Origin: an uncultured Lachnospiraceae bacterium | Lineage (GTDB): Bacteria; Bacillota; Clostridia; Lachnospirales; Lachnospiraceae | Assembly (NCBI GenBank): GCA_945913255.1 | Contig: CAMEDC010000001.1 | Location: 186,001 to 250,000, forward strand | Length of the DNA stretch: 64,000 bases | Reading direction: 5' to 3' | Shown here: piece after piece, positions 1 through 9,101 of the stretch | How positions within the stretch are numbered: position 1 is the first letter of the stretch | How the letters are laid out: each line of letters starts with the position of its first letter | Made by a program: the position numbers and the translations under genes | Notes under the pieces: generated by a model | Seen by the model: only the letters and a program-made list of their open reading frames with translations | Told to the model about the DNA's origin: nothing | Database searches by the model: none

Positions 1-863
1 TTTCCTGCCTCCACGGCATTTGTATAAGGACGCTCCTGAATGGTTCCCGCATAGCCTTTACTGTCACAGATACCCCACCAGGGCTCCAGACAGATATAAG
101 AAGCGTTACTGTCAGACATGGACCAGATACCCCACACAGGACAGTCCGCCTCCAACCGCACATATTCCTTCCCGGCTGCATCACAGAGTCCGACTGCGCT
201 CACGCCCTGCTCTTCCAGGCAGAGCGCATCCTTGTCAAAGAGTTTCTCCGTGACGGTGATCATACCGTTTTCTGCCTTTACCGGATATGACGCTCCTGTC
301 AGAAGTCCGTCCGGGACACCGATTTCCGTCGAGCTCACCTTGCTTCCTGCTTCCCCGTACAGCTTTATAAAGCAATCCGTGCGCTTCGTCCCGGCTTCCG
401 GTTTTCCGCTCTTCGGAGGACAGGCAAAGGCAGGATGCCCGCCCATGGAAAAGTACATGGTTTCGCTGCCGCTGTTCGAAACCTTCCAGCTTTCCACCAC
501 CGTTTTGCCCTCCAGATGATAAGTAATTTCCAACCGGAACGGGAAAGGAAATTTTTTCAGAGTCTCTTCATTGCTTTCGATAAAGAAAGTAATCCGGTCT
601 GCTTTCTGCTCTGTCGGATAAAACTCCATATCCCTTGCAAATCCGTGTTTTTCAATTTCGTATCGTTTTCCCCGATACAGATAGCCTGCACCCTCCAGTT
701 TCCCGATAAAGGGAAACAAAACCGGCGAGGTCTTCCCCCAGAACGCCGGGTCAGCCTCCCACATGTATTCCTGCATGGTCGCTTTTTCAACCACTGATTT
801 CAGCTCCGCTCCGAAGCTCTCGATCTCCGCCTTCAGATTTTCGTTTTCCAGAAAATACCTCAT
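1..863 (-). CDS. Aldose 1-epimerase family protein, 3' end outside window
   Basis: The frame is open from an ATG at 863 to the window edge with no stop, giving about 287 residues. It begins MRYFLENENLKAEI and carries the mutarotase hallmarks: 'VLFPFIGKL' near residue 55 and 'SMGGHPAFACPP' near residue 145, whose histidine is the conserved catalytic base of the galactose mutarotase family. Members interconvert sugar anomers in the cytoplasm; this YphB/LacX-like subgroup often has no proven substrate. The start overlaps the stop of the upstream exporter gene by ATGA, so the two are probably translationally coupled. Function at family level is secure, substrate is not. Confidence 0.88.
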   Translation of the reverse strand, partial: MRYFLENENLKAEIESFGAELKSVVEKATMQEYMWEADPAFWGKTSPVLFPFIGKLEGAGYLYRGKRYEIEKHGFARDMEFYPTEQKADRITFFIESNEETLKKFPFPFRLEITYHLEGKTVVESWKVSNSGSETMYFSMGGHPAFACPPKSGKPEAGTKRTDCFIKLYGEAGSKVSSTEIGVPDGLLTGASYPVKAENGMITVTEKLFDKDALCLEEQGVSAVGLCDAAGKEYVRLEADCPVWGIWSMSDSNASYICLEPWWGICDSKGYAGTIQERPYTNAVEAG

Positions 864-1840
864 AATCTGTTGCCCTCCCGTTTCATAAAATCCCATTTCA
901 ATTCCAGCAAATTCTGTATCTGCATTAATATATAAAAAAGAATTGCCCTGGCTTCAAACTCTTCTCTGCTTCCGGGCAGTTCCTGCTCCTTCATGTGCAG
1001 CAGCAGGTTGTTCAGCTTTTTCAACAGTTCCTCCACCGTATTATCACGATGATAGTCCTGCTCAATCTGACCCAGAAGCTCAGCCACCTGTCCCGCCTGC
1101 TCCGGCAGGTACGCAATGCTCTTGATATTCCCATATATTTCCTTCAGAATTACACTCTGCTGTTCCCGCATCTCGATATAATCCAGTTCATAAGTACTGC
1201 CATGGAACACCGCGTTATTATAATTCGCTGCAGCGCATAATTTAGCTTCATCCAGTGCTCTCTCCAGCTTATCAAAGCAGCCCGATCCGTACTCCGTTTT
1301 GTCCTCTCTGGGCAGCCAGCAGGACATTCTGTGGAGAATTCCCTTCATCTGGTTATCCACCTCATCCGCAAGCTTCTGAAATTCTTTTTCCTTTCGATGC
1401 AGATGTAAGTTTACCAAAATGCCGAATCCTGTTCCAATCAGAAAAAGAAGCACTTCATTCCATAATATATCGGGGGCAATACTCTGCTCTGCCAGCAAAT
1501 GTGTCACCAATACGGAGTCCATAGCAATGGCTTCTCCCCACCCGGCAATCAGGCAAAGCAGTGCAAACACCAGCAGATAGATTGCAAACGCCCACAGATT
1601 GAACCCCATCAGAGTGAAGCACAAAGCAGACAACACCAGAGCACAGAGGAACGCAAGCCCCCTTCTTCCGGCACTCCTCAGAGTCTCTTTCTTCGTATTC
1701 TGGATACTAAGCACAGTAATGATACCTGCTGTTGCGGAATATTGAAGCCCCAGTTCGCCCGCTACGGCGATTGCAGTGATAGCGGCAATGGCTATTTTCA
1801 GGCTCTTGATAAGTTGCGGTTTCCACCTATTCCAATTCAC
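860..1840 (-). CDS. Aromatic-acid-exporter (ArAE_1/DUF939) family membrane protein
   Basis: This 326-residue protein has about five hydrophobic segments in its first 150 residues (for example 'IAIAAITAIAVAGELGLQ' and 'LLFLIGTGFGILVNLHL'), then a long soluble helical C-terminal half. That layout matches the Firmicutes ArAE_1/DUF939 family, half-size relatives of FUSC and p-hydroxybenzoate efflux proteins. The transported compound is unknown. The last codon overlaps the start of the aldose epimerase gene (ATGA), so they are co-transcribed. Early 'TAGIITVLSIQNTKKETLRSA' resembles the conserved first loop of the family, where a cytoplasmic arginine-rich turn follows TM2. Confidence 0.78.
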   Translation of the reverse strand: MNWNRWKPQLIKSLKIAIAAITAIAVAGELGLQYSATAGIITVLSIQNTKKETLRSAGRRGLAFLCALVLSALCFTLMGFNLWAFAIYLLVFALLCLIAGWGEAIAMDSVLVTHLLAEQSIAPDILWNEVLLFLIGTGFGILVNLHLHRKEKEFQKLADEVDNQMKGILHRMSCWLPREDKTEYGSGCFDKLERALDEAKLCAAANYNNAVFHGSTYELDYIEMREQQSVILKEIYGNIKSIAYLPEQAGQVAELLGQIEQDYHRDNTVEELLKKLNNLLLHMKEQELPGSREEFEARAILFYILMQIQNLLELKWDFMKREGNRL

Positions 1841-1872
1841 TTCTGTTCTCCTCCATTCTGAAACGGAAAGCC

Positions 1873-2121
1873 CTACTCCAGAACATCAAAAGCCTCTCCG
1901 CAAGCCCAGGGGCTTCCCACATCACATCTTCCATGGTGATACTTACGGGAAATCACTTCCCCCTGCGTCTCACCCTGTCCTTCTACCACATTTACCTTAA
2001 TTCTGCTGTCTCCTGCCCGGGTGTACCCATCCAGAAGAGCAATCACCGCATTTATATCTTCCTGCATTCTTTCTTCCTGCATATTTTCCTGCATAGCTTC
2101 ATTCATTCCTTCTTCTTTCAT
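1873..2121 (-). CDS. Small conserved hypothetical protein with YHHGRCDVGSPW tail
   Basis: An 82-residue acidic protein. The N-terminus is a Met/Glu/Gln-rich stretch (repeats of MQE), followed by 'INAVIALLDGYTRAGD' and a C-terminal block 'KYHHGRCDVGSPWACGEA'. I recall similar C-terminal blocks in unnamed Clostridia proteins, but I cannot assign a function. Several in-frame ATGs lie close together (2121, 2106, 2094 and others), and only a weak purine stretch precedes the first, so the true start may be one of the later ones. Both neighbours are on the same strand, so it could be co-transcribed with the exporter 32 bases downstream. Confidence 0.6.
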   Translation of the reverse strand: MKEEGMNEAMQENMQEERMQEDINAVIALLDGYTRAGDSRIKVNVVEGQGETQGEVISRKYHHGRCDVGSPWACGEAFDVLE

Positions 2122-2205
2122 CTTCTTTTCTTACTGAACATACATAATTTCTCCATAACTTTGTTTTTCCAAATGCCTTGAATCGCCTCTGCTTTAAAGC
2201 CGTCC

Positions 2206-3069
2206 CTATAATGCCAAATCTGCAAAAAATGCATCGGTGCCTCCTGCCAGCTCACACTCCATCAGAAATGCTCTGACCTCCGGGTCTGCATCGGGCAGCC
2301 TGTCCAGCAAATCCTGCGCTGACAGCACCTCAAATCCGCCGATTCTCTGCCATATTTTATAGTATCTCACATCCCCGCCGTACTCATTTTTCTCCTCTGC
2401 AAACAGTTCCGCCACAAGCATCCCTGCCTTCAGAAGATATTCTGAAAGCTTTTGTTCCGTCCCCTTTGCCAGCCTCTCTGCATATAACAACCGCTGAAAA
2501 GCAAGAGTAATTTTGCATTTTTGCCGCTCCCGGATAAAATCCTGCTGCTGGTCGTCCACATCCTCCACATTGAACCAGCCGATAAAAGCAGGTTCAAAAC
2601 CATAGCTATCCTCTCTGTCCAGATACTGCAGCAGTGCTGTATCATATTTTTTCAGCCACTCCCACTGTCCCTCCGAATCTCCCGCAAATTCAGGTTCCAC
2701 GGGCTGTTCCTCCATGAAAACCACCATGGAGGCAAGAAAACAGGAAATCCCTTCGTAAATGCCTTCCGCACCGGATAAACTCACGCGTTTCAGATTTCGG
2801 CATCCCAGAAACACTTTCTTTCCGAAGGTAATCTTTCTGGCAGGCATTACGATTTCCTTCAGATTCTTCATATGTGCAAAAGCCCAGTCTTCAATGCGTT
2901 CTACTGTCTCCGGTAATTCCAGCCTCTCAATTTCACGGCAGCTCAAAAAAGCCTTGGCTCCTATCACGGAAAGAGGTTTCCCATTCACTTCTTCTGGCAA
3001 AATGACGACATTGTCATTTCCTTCATATCGCTCTAATCGGCAAATTCCGTCTCTGTCTGCTATTTTCAT
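2206..3069 (-). CDS. BspA-type leucine-rich repeat protein, cytoplasmic
   Basis: A 287-residue protein. Residues about 20-110 contain leucine-rich repeats of the LRR_5/BspA type ('VIGAKAFLSCREIERLELP', 'RIEDWAFAHMKNLKEIVMP', 'FGKKVFLGCRNLKRVSL'). The rest is helical and charged, with no repeats. There is no signal peptide or membrane segment, unlike the secreted BspA adhesins, so it probably acts inside the cell in protein-protein contacts. The start has a good GAGGAAAG ribosome binding site. The gene is divergent from the pseudouridine synthase. Partner and role are unknown. Confidence 0.72.
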   Translation of the reverse strand: MKIADRDGICRLERYEGNDNVVILPEEVNGKPLSVIGAKAFLSCREIERLELPETVERIEDWAFAHMKNLKEIVMPARKITFGKKVFLGCRNLKRVSLSGAEGIYEGISCFLASMVVFMEEQPVEPEFAGDSEGQWEWLKKYDTALLQYLDREDSYGFEPAFIGWFNVEDVDDQQQDFIRERQKCKITLAFQRLLYAERLAKGTEQKLSEYLLKAGMLVAELFAEEKNEYGGDVRYYKIWQRIGGFEVLSAQDLLDRLPDADPEVRAFLMECELAGGTDAFFADLAL

Positions 3070-3185
3070 CTTTCCTCACACACTGCTGTCTGATTGACCA
3101 AACTGTACTCTGCTGAAAAACATAATCTAAGAGCATAATTCTTTCATCTTTTTTGTAGTTACAGTTTATCTCATATTTCTAATCA

Positions 3186-3214
3186 TTGCAATTACCCGGT
3201 AAAGATATTATGAT
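3186..3214 (+). promoter_or_regulatory. Sigma-A-type promoter for the RluA-family gene
   Basis: TTGCAA at 3186-3191, a 17-base spacer, and TATGAT at 3209-3214. Spacing and position (35 bases before the ATG at 3250) fit a vegetative promoter. A GAAAGGAAGG ribosome binding site follows. Confidence 0.6.
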
Positions 3215-3249
3215 ACGAGAAGACATAGCTTTCAGAAAGGAAGGCCTCC

Positions 3250-4137
3250 ATGCACAGAACTTTAGAATACAACATATCCGAGTCTGAAAAAGGCTGCACC
3301 GTGAAACAGTATTTGAAAGCAAAGGGATATTCCTCACGCAGCATGATTGAATTAAAGAAGAATCCTTCCTGCGTAACCCGAAACGGGGAACCGGTCTATA
3401 TGACTCATGCCCTTCAAAGCGGTGATAAACTCACAATTCATGTGATGGAAGAAGCGCCTTCCGAAAAAATATTGCCCGTGAATCTGCCTCTTGATATTGT
3501 CTATGAAGATGAAGACCTTTTGGTAATCAACAAACCGGCCGGAATGCCTATCCATCCTTCCATACACAATTACGACAACTCTGTCGCAAATGCTCTTGCC
3601 TGGTACTTTGAGCAGAAAAACCAACTCTTTGTTTTTCGCTGCATCAACCGGCTGGATCGGGACACTTCCGGACTTGCCATCATTGCAAAACATTATGTAA
3701 GTGCTGGTATGCTGTCCGAAATGGTACAGCGCCGTGAAATTCACCGTGAATACCTCGCCATTGTTCGCGGAAGCCTTACACCCACGCAGGGAACAATCTC
3801 TGCTCCCTTATCCCGAAAACCCGGTTCCATCATTGAACGCACCATCGACTTTGAACATGGGGAAACGGCTGTAACGCATTTCAGTCTGGTGGAAGAAAAA
3901 AATGGTCACAGCCTTGTCTCTCTGCATCTGGAAACAGGGCGCACCCACCAGATTCGAATCCACATGAAATATCTGGGGTATCCCCTGATTGGGGATTATC
4001 TGTATAATCCCGACATGGAATACATCACCAGACAGGCGCTGCACTCCCACAGGCTCGCGTTTCCTCATCCGATTACCGGAAGGCAAATGGAATTTGAGGC
4101 TCCTCTACCGGAAGATATGCGGCGCGTATTGCAATAA
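3250..4137 (+). CDS. RluA-family 23S/tRNA pseudouridine synthase
   Basis: At 295 residues it has the usual RluA-family length. The N-terminus is an S4-like RNA-binding region. The catalytic core carries 'YEDEDLLVINKPAGMPIHPS' at about 85-104 and 'INRLDRDTSGLAI' at 132-144, where Asp136 is the conserved catalytic aspartate that attacks uridine C1'. 'ETGRTHQIRIHM' near residue 227 is the second family motif. It isomerises uridine to pseudouridine in RNA. The specific site (RluD, RluC or another) cannot be read from the sequence; Firmicutes usually carry several paralogues. It is a monocistronic plus-strand gene convergent with mecA. Confidence 0.92.
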   Translation: MHRTLEYNISESEKGCTVKQYLKAKGYSSRSMIELKKNPSCVTRNGEPVYMTHALQSGDKLTIHVMEEAPSEKILPVNLPLDIVYEDEDLLVINKPAGMPIHPSIHNYDNSVANALAWYFEQKNQLFVFRCINRLDRDTSGLAIIAKHYVSAGMLSEMVQRREIHREYLAIVRGSLTPTQGTISAPLSRKPGSIIERTIDFEHGETAVTHFSLVEEKNGHSLVSLHLETGRTHQIRIHMKYLGYPLIGDYLYNPDMEYITRQALHSHRLAFPHPITGRQMEFEAPLPEDMRRVLQ

Positions 4138-4259
4138 ACCCTGTCCGGAATGATGATTATCGGTGTTATTATGACCAGCAAATATGAGAGAAAAATTAAG
4201 GAATATAAACTGAGACTATTAAGAAAAGAATAAAATACTGCTCTGTAACCAGTCGGGAG

Positions 4260-4281
4260 AGCGCGTGGCATGCCACGCGCT
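4260..4281. terminator. Perfect 22-bp palindrome between convergent genes
   Basis: AGCGCGTGGCATGCCACGCGCT is a perfect inverted repeat lying between the convergent RluA-family and mecA genes. It can fold on either strand, so a bidirectional terminator is the simplest reading, but neither side has a clear T tract. A protein-binding site is the alternative. Confidence 0.4.
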
Positions 4282-4304
4282 TAGCCCAACGGAAACTGCT
4301 ACTT

Positions 4305-4982
4305 TTATCCGCGCAGCTTCTTCACTGCCTTTTCCGCAATCAGGCAGGTGCCATGTTCTTTGATGTGTCTTGTCTGGCTTTCTTCAGCCGTATACAACCC
4401 GGCAAACTCCATGGCCTGGATGCAGGCCCTGCTGTACCGGGGATATGCTGCATGCCCTCTTCTGAAGAAGAGATAATAGATGCCATCCAGCTCATACAAC
4501 TCACTTTCCACACGGAGATTCGCAGGGAGTGATGATGCATAATTCATTACATTACGAAGACTTGAAAAAGCAAATACTGCAAAATCCGGCTGCTTCACAG
4601 GAGGCTTTTTTTTGCTTTGCTTTGTATCACCGTTCTCCGGCTTTTCTTCTTTTCCGGTTAACCCGACGCTTTCTTTCGCCTGTAAAAGCAGCTTTTTCAT
4701 TTCCTGCAAGCACTGAATCAGCTGTTCCCCCTCCGGCTCCTTTTCGGAAAAGGTCAACAGAAGTCCTTTGTCGGGAAGCATCATAATCTGAAGTTCAAAA
4801 GCATATCTGGGCGGTTTGTATCCCACCTCTTCTTCTGCCTGCTCAATAATTTCCTGCATAACTTCCTTTGCTTTTTCATTACGCATCACAAAATCCTTGT
4901 AATCAATATTGTAATGCTCCAGTTCTTCGTTTGACAGAAAACATTTTACAGTTTTATCATCCACTCGCTCTATTCTCATCAC
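4305..4982 (-). CDS. mecA: Adaptor protein MecA
   Basis: A 225-residue MecA. The N-terminal domain (about 1-85) starts 'MRIERVDDKTVKCFLSNEEL', typical for binding substrates such as ComK in Bacillus. A charged linker (about 105-135, Lys/Pro/Gln-rich) leads to the C-terminal domain (about 135-225), which in the family binds the ClpC ATPase. It delivers substrates to ClpCP for degradation in the cytoplasm. The first two codons are both ATG (4982 and 4979), so the start is uncertain by one residue. It lies just upstream, on the same strand, of nothing obviously related; the next gene downstream is convergent. Confidence 0.92.
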   Translation of the reverse strand: MMRIERVDDKTVKCFLSNEELEHYNIDYKDFVMRNEKAKEVMQEIIEQAEEEVGYKPPRYAFELQIMMLPDKGLLLTFSEKEPEGEQLIQCLQEMKKLLLQAKESVGLTGKEEKPENGDTKQSKKKPPVKQPDFAVFAFSSLRNVMNYASSLPANLRVESELYELDGIYYLFFRRGHAAYPRYSRACIQAMEFAGLYTAEESQTRHIKEHGTCLIAEKAVKKLRG

Positions 4983-5000
4983 TTACACCAAAACTTTGTC

Positions 5001-6713
5001 TTATACTCTAAAAAATTGCATATCTTCATTTAATTCCTGAGAAATCTGTTTTAATTTTCCGGCTTTTTCCGCCAGCAGATTAATCGTGGCATTCAGCTCC
5101 TGCATGGACGCTGTCGTCTCTTCGGAAGATGCCGCATTTTCTTCGGAAATTGCGGAAAGATTCGAAATCACATCCATAACCGTTGCCCGGGCGCTATTGC
5201 AGGAATCAGCCGACACGCGAATCTGTTCGGTTCCTCCTCTGGATACTCTAATTCCGTCACTTACCTCATCAAACTTACCCTTTGTTTCATTCAGCTTCGC
5301 CTGCTGCTCGCCCATCAGAGCTTCCACTTCCTGCATTTCCTTCATGGTCTTAGCAGATTCCGACAAAAGTGTATCAATAATCTGCTGAATTTCCACAGCT
5401 GCATCGTTAGACTGAACGGCCAGCTTCTGAATTTCCGTTGCAACTACGGCAAAACCTCTTCCTGCTTCACCTGCCCTCGCGGATTCGATGGAAGCATTCA
5501 GAGAAAGCAGATTGGTCTGGGACGCAATGGAAGTAATCAGTTCCGTTGCGTCACTGATTCTCTTGATGGACTCATCGGTCAGTCGAATCTGTTTGCCAAT
5601 ATTTGTAATTGCTTCCGATGTGCGGTCATTAGACTCGCTTAAGTTTGTCATCGTCTTTGTGGAAGCATCTCCCGCAGCACTCATGGCATTGGAAGTCCTC
5701 GTCAGGCTTCCTACATTATCTACAATTTCACTGATTTTCTCACCCATTGCAGAAATCTCTACGGAAGCAGATTCAATCTCCTCTGCCTGAGATACGGCGC
5801 CTTTGGAAATATCCTCTACCGCACGACTGATTTCATCTGTGGCATTGCTGGAAGAAGCAGCCATGGATTCCAGACCGTCACCGGTCTCATGTAATTCCTC
5901 AGCAGTTACTTTCAGCTTTCCTACAATTGTTTTCAGTTTTTCAGTCAGGCTTTCCGCAGCTCTTCCCATGTCACCGATTTCATCGCTACGCTTCAGAACA
6001 CCTTGATCCAGACGGGCATTTAATTCACCATCTGCGATTTCCAGCAAAGTTTCCTTTGTTTTTACCAGATTCTTTGCGATGCTGTTTGCCACAAGAATAC
6101 CGACCGCAGCCGCAATAATCAGCATTGCAGTTGTCACAAAGGTAAAATTAAAAATCTTCTGCTCAATATAGCTTTCAATATCCTCGCTGGGCTGTCCGGC
6201 AAAAACCATACCGATAATCTGATCATTCTCATCTTCCAGAGGTACATAGCTGACGCAATACTTCTGCTCGTTGATGACAAGACCGGTAGCCCGGTATTTC
6301 TGTCCGGACTGCACTGTATTCCAGACTTCATCCGAAGCATCCGTCCCGACAATCCTCTCTCCTGTGTTAATATCAACCAGGGATGTAAGTCTTCTCGTCT
6401 TACCGATAAAAATCGTAACATCGGCATCTGAGTTTCCCGTGTAGCTGTCAATGATATCGTCTGTAAGAAGCGTTTCCCCCTTCCACAGCCTGTTTTCCGC
6501 GTCTAAGGAAAAATCTCCTTCCATATTGTCAAGGCTGGCATGCATCGACTCGGCCAGAAGCTCCAGGCCATCCAATGTCTTTGTATGAAGCCCATCCGTC
6601 AGACTCTGCCTTGCAAATAGAATTACCACAAATGCAACTATCAAAGCAGGCAGTATGGCCAACGCCAACAATCTCATCCGTATTCCAAATCTCATTTTGC
6701 CTCTGTTTTCCAT
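5001..6713 (-). CDS. Methyl-accepting chemotaxis protein (single Cache, HAMP, MCP signal)
   Basis: The start was set at the ATG at 6713 because GAAGGAG lies 9 bases before it; the longer frame to 6785 has no ribosome binding site. That gives 570 residues. TM1 is at about 10-30, an extracellular single-Cache-like sensor at about 31-180, TM2 at about 190-212, then HAMP, then a long coiled-coil signalling domain with hairpin tip '[19 protein letters not shown]'. It reports ligand binding to CheA/CheW. No other chemotaxis gene is in the window. It is separated from the GH88 transport operon by a terminator, yet its position next to that locus suggests, without proving, that it senses a related sugar. 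Confidence 0.93.
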   Translation of the reverse strand: MENRGKMRFGIRMRLLALAILPALIVAFVVILFARQSLTDGLHTKTLDGLELLAESMHASLDNMEGDFSLDAENRLWKGETLLTDDIIDSYTGNSDADVTIFIGKTRRLTSLVDINTGERIVGTDASDEVWNTVQSGQKYRATGLVINEQKYCVSYVPLEDENDQIIGMVFAGQPSEDIESYIEQKIFNFTFVTTAMLIIAAAVGILVANSIAKNLVKTKETLLEIADGELNARLDQGVLKRSDEIGDMGRAAESLTEKLKTIVGKLKVTAEELHETGDGLESMAASSSNATDEISRAVEDISKGAVSQAEEIESASVEISAMGEKISEIVDNVGSLTRTSNAMSAAGDASTKTMTNLSESNDRTSEAITNIGKQIRLTDESIKRISDATELITSIASQTNLLSLNASIESARAGEAGRGFAVVATEIQKLAVQSNDAAVEIQQIIDTLLSESAKTMKEMQEVEALMGEQQAKLNETKGKFDEVSDGIRVSRGGTEQIRVSADSCNSARATVMDVISNLSAISEENAASSEETTASMQELNATINLLAEKAGKLKQISQELNEDMQFFRV

Positions 6714-6775
6714 ATTCGATTTCTCCTTCGTAATATTGATATTGATCTCGTACAGAATAACCTGTTTGTTTATAT

Positions 6776-6850
6776 ATTGTAACATATAATTTTACAAATT
6801 TCACCATATATTTCTGCATATAACGCATTATTTTCTGCATATAGCGCATT
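6776..6850 (-). promoter_or_regulatory. Chemoreceptor promoter region with a direct repeat at 21-bp spacing
   Basis: On the minus strand, TACAAT (6776-6781) is a plausible -10; the -35 is poor. Upstream, a 19-base element TTTCTGCATATARCGCATT occurs at 6811-6829 and 6832-6850, differing at one base, 21 bp apart, which is two helical turns. The copies sit roughly 35-70 bases before the -10, the usual place for an activator. Confidence 0.5.
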
Positions 6851-6918
6851 CATTCATGTGATGCGCCCATACATTCTATGCATGTTTTCTTCCGGATATG
6901 TCTGACCTTCCCATATAA

Positions 6919-6953
6919 CAAAAAACCTCATCACCCGATACCGATGATGAGGT
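6919..6953 (-). terminator. Rho-independent terminator of the GH88/ABC operon
   Basis: On the minus strand, an 8-bp stem (ACCTCATC with GATGAGGT, 6925-6932 and 6946-6953) is followed by a run of six T (6920-6925). It lies 15 bases after the GH88 stop and closes the transport operon. Confidence 0.85.
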
Positions 6954-6968
6954 CTTACCATTCTTAAT

Positions 6969-8138
6969 TTACCAGTACAGTTCCCAGTCTTTGCTCATTC
7001 TGGTGAGCGCTTCCATGTAGAAGTAATCTCCCCATGCGTTGCACTCATCCACACCGTAGTGGTTGCAGGTGTTATACGGCGAATGATTGGAGTAAGTGCT
7101 GTGCAGTACAAGTCCGTTTGAAGTCTCCATATCCTTTACCGCACAGGTTTCGTAGACAGATTTCATCAGCTTGGCCGCAATGCTGCGGTAATGCTGTGCT
7201 TCCTCCTGCTCCAGATACTTGCTCATCTCCAGCATACCGCAGGCTGCAATGGATGCGGAAGAAGAATCTCTGGGCTGATCATCTCCGTCTGTAAACTCAA
7301 GATCCCAATAGGGTACTAAATCTTTCGGAAGATGCGTCAGGAAATACTCTGTCACATGGCGGAATAAATCAATATATTCTTTTCTGCCCGTATACTTGTA
7401 GGCAAGTGCCAGACCATATACGCCCCATGCCTGACCTCTTGCCCAGGCTGAGCCGTCCCGGTAGCCCTGACAGGTCGCGCCATGGTCAGGTGCTCCGGTC
7501 TGCGGGTTGAAGAAAAAGGTATGCCAGGTAGAATAATCATCTCTGATGACGTTCGCAATCGCGGTATGAATGTGATTCTCCGCAATCTCACGATACTTAT
7601 TATCGCCCGTCTCCTCACTCGCCCAGTACAACAGCGGCAGATTCAGGAGGCAGTCGATAATCAGCCGGTAATTCTCAGGAGCATTCATAGGACCCCATGC
7701 CTGAATAAACTTACCCACAGGCTGATATCTGCTGATTAACTGATCCGCTGCCATGATTGCAGCCTCTCTGCCCTCTTTGTTTCCCGTGAGCTTATAGGCA
7801 GCCACACAGGAAGGGGAGTAAAGAAATCCCATATCATGATGGTCTACCATAATCTTTTTTTCGATTCTGTTCTTGAAATCATGGACCTGTATTTCCCCTG
7901 CCTTTTTCAGTCTCTCATCATGGGAATACTCGTATGCCAGCCAGATTTCGCCTGTCCAGAACCCCGTTGTCCAGTCTACATTATCAATAGGGGGATAAAA
8001 GCCGTTTACACTATACGCCTGCTGAAATTTATCGGTAAATTCCGGCAGGACATGCAGAATCTGCCTGTTGCAGAAGTCCAGCGCATCACTTATTTCCTCT
8101 TTCGTTATCTCAGGATAACCCTCAAATTTCATACTCAT
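6969..8138 (-). CDS. GH88 unsaturated glucuronyl hydrolase
   Basis: A 389-residue family 88 glycoside hydrolase. 'DHHDMGFLYSPS' contains Asp102 and 'LIIDCLLNLPLL' contains Asp162; these match the two catalytic aspartates of Bacillus UGL. 'QGYRDGSAWARGQAWGVYG' is the family's substrate-binding block. GH88 enzymes remove the 4,5-unsaturated uronic acid left at the non-reducing end by polysaccharide lyases, through vinyl-ether hydration. No signal peptide is present, so it acts in the cytoplasm. It is the last gene of the sugar transport operon, about 100 bases after the second permease. Preferred linkage (hyaluronan, chondroitin, heparin or pectin type) is not visible. Confidence 0.93.
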   Translation of the reverse strand: MSMKFEGYPEITKEEISDALDFCNRQILHVLPEFTDKFQQAYSVNGFYPPIDNVDWTTGFWTGEIWLAYEYSHDERLKKAGEIQVHDFKNRIEKKIMVDHHDMGFLYSPSCVAAYKLTGNKEGREAAIMAADQLISRYQPVGKFIQAWGPMNAPENYRLIIDCLLNLPLLYWASEETGDNKYREIAENHIHTAIANVIRDDYSTWHTFFFNPQTGAPDHGATCQGYRDGSAWARGQAWGVYGLALAYKYTGRKEYIDLFRHVTEYFLTHLPKDLVPYWDLEFTDGDDQPRDSSSASIAACGMLEMSKYLEQEEAQHYRSIAAKLMKSVYETCAVKDMETSNGLVLHSTYSNHSPYNTCNHYGVDECNAWGDYFYMEALTRMSKDWELYW

Positions 8139-8237
8139 TACTCTCTCCTTCTATGAAGCTCTTTCCGCGCAATGATGCATAGATTTCGAAACCGTTCGGA
8201 AATACCCAAATCCAAAAGTTCTATACATAAATCCATT

Positions 8238-9077
8238 TTAACCTTTCAGTCCTGTGGAAGCAACACCTTCCACAAAGTATTTCTGCAACACCAGGAACAC
8301 AATCAAAACAGGAATTAACGAAAGCACGGAACCAGCCATGATCAGTCCGTAGTCGGAAGAATACTGGCTGATAAACATTTTCAGTCCCAGCTGAATTGTT
8401 TTCTTTTCCTGGGATTTCAAATAAATCAGTGGTCCAAGATAATCATTCCAGGTTGCCACAAAGGTAAAGATTGTCAACGTGGACAAAGCCGGTTTGGACA
8501 GCGGCAGCATAATGCTTGCATAGATTCTGTACTCGCTCATGCCGTCAATTCTTGCGGCTTCGCAAAGATCATCGGGAATCCCCTCATAGAACTGTTTCAT
8601 CATAAATACGCCGAATGCGGAAAACGCCTGCAGGCAGATGATTGCCAGAAGCTTATCATTCAATCCCATTCTTCTCATCATGATAAACTGGGGAACCATA
8701 TAAACCTGCCAGGGCATGGCAATCGTTGCAATATAAGCCAGAAACAATCCGTTTTTATGACGGAAATTCAACTTTGCAAAGGAATAGGCCGCAAAGCTGC
8801 TGGTCAACAGCTGCAGCAAAGTGACAACAATGGTCAGGAATACCGTGTTTGCCACAAATTTTGCAAAGGGAATCTTGGTCCAGATATCTGAATAATTACT
8901 CCATTTGGGATTCTCCGGAATCCACACAAAGGGATTCATCTGGAATACCTCACGGTCACTCTTTATGGATGCGGAAAGCATCCACAGGAAAGGAATAATC
9001 ATGATAAGAGCAATCAGAATCAAGATAACATATACGATAACTTTGCCTAAAACAGCCTTTTTATGTGCTGATCTCAT
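8238..9077 (-). CDS. Carbohydrate ABC transporter permease (MalG type)
   Basis: This 279-residue CUT1-family inner-membrane permease has six predicted membrane segments starting at about residue 10. The EAA loop is present as 'LCEAARIDGMSEYRIYASIMLPLSKPAL', where EAA--DG contacts the ATPase. The C-terminus ends 'FVEGVASTGLKG', a classic MalG ending. It pairs with the permease at 9930-10994 and the binding protein at 11080-12450. No ATPase gene is present locally, so a shared MsmX-type ATPase is presumably used, as is common in Firmicutes. Confidence 0.94.
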   Translation of the reverse strand: MRSAHKKAVLGKVIVYVILILIALIMIIPFLWMLSASIKSDREVFQMNPFVWIPENPKWSNYSDIWTKIPFAKFVANTVFLTIVVTLLQLLTSSFAAYSFAKLNFRHKNGLFLAYIATIAMPWQVYMVPQFIMMRRMGLNDKLLAIICLQAFSAFGVFMMKQFYEGIPDDLCEAARIDGMSEYRIYASIMLPLSKPALSTLTIFTFVATWNDYLGPLIYLKSQEKKTIQLGLKMFISQYSSDYGLIMAGSVLSLIPVLIVFLVLQKYFVEGVASTGLKG

Positions 9078-9101
9078 AATATGCCTCCTATCTGCTAAAA
9101 T

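Noticed and set aside
4150-4233. A 27-codon plus-strand frame after the RluA-family gene (MMIIGVIMTSKYERK...)
   Set aside because: Only a weak CCGGA precedes it and nothing indicates conservation. It cannot be excluded, but I cannot support it.
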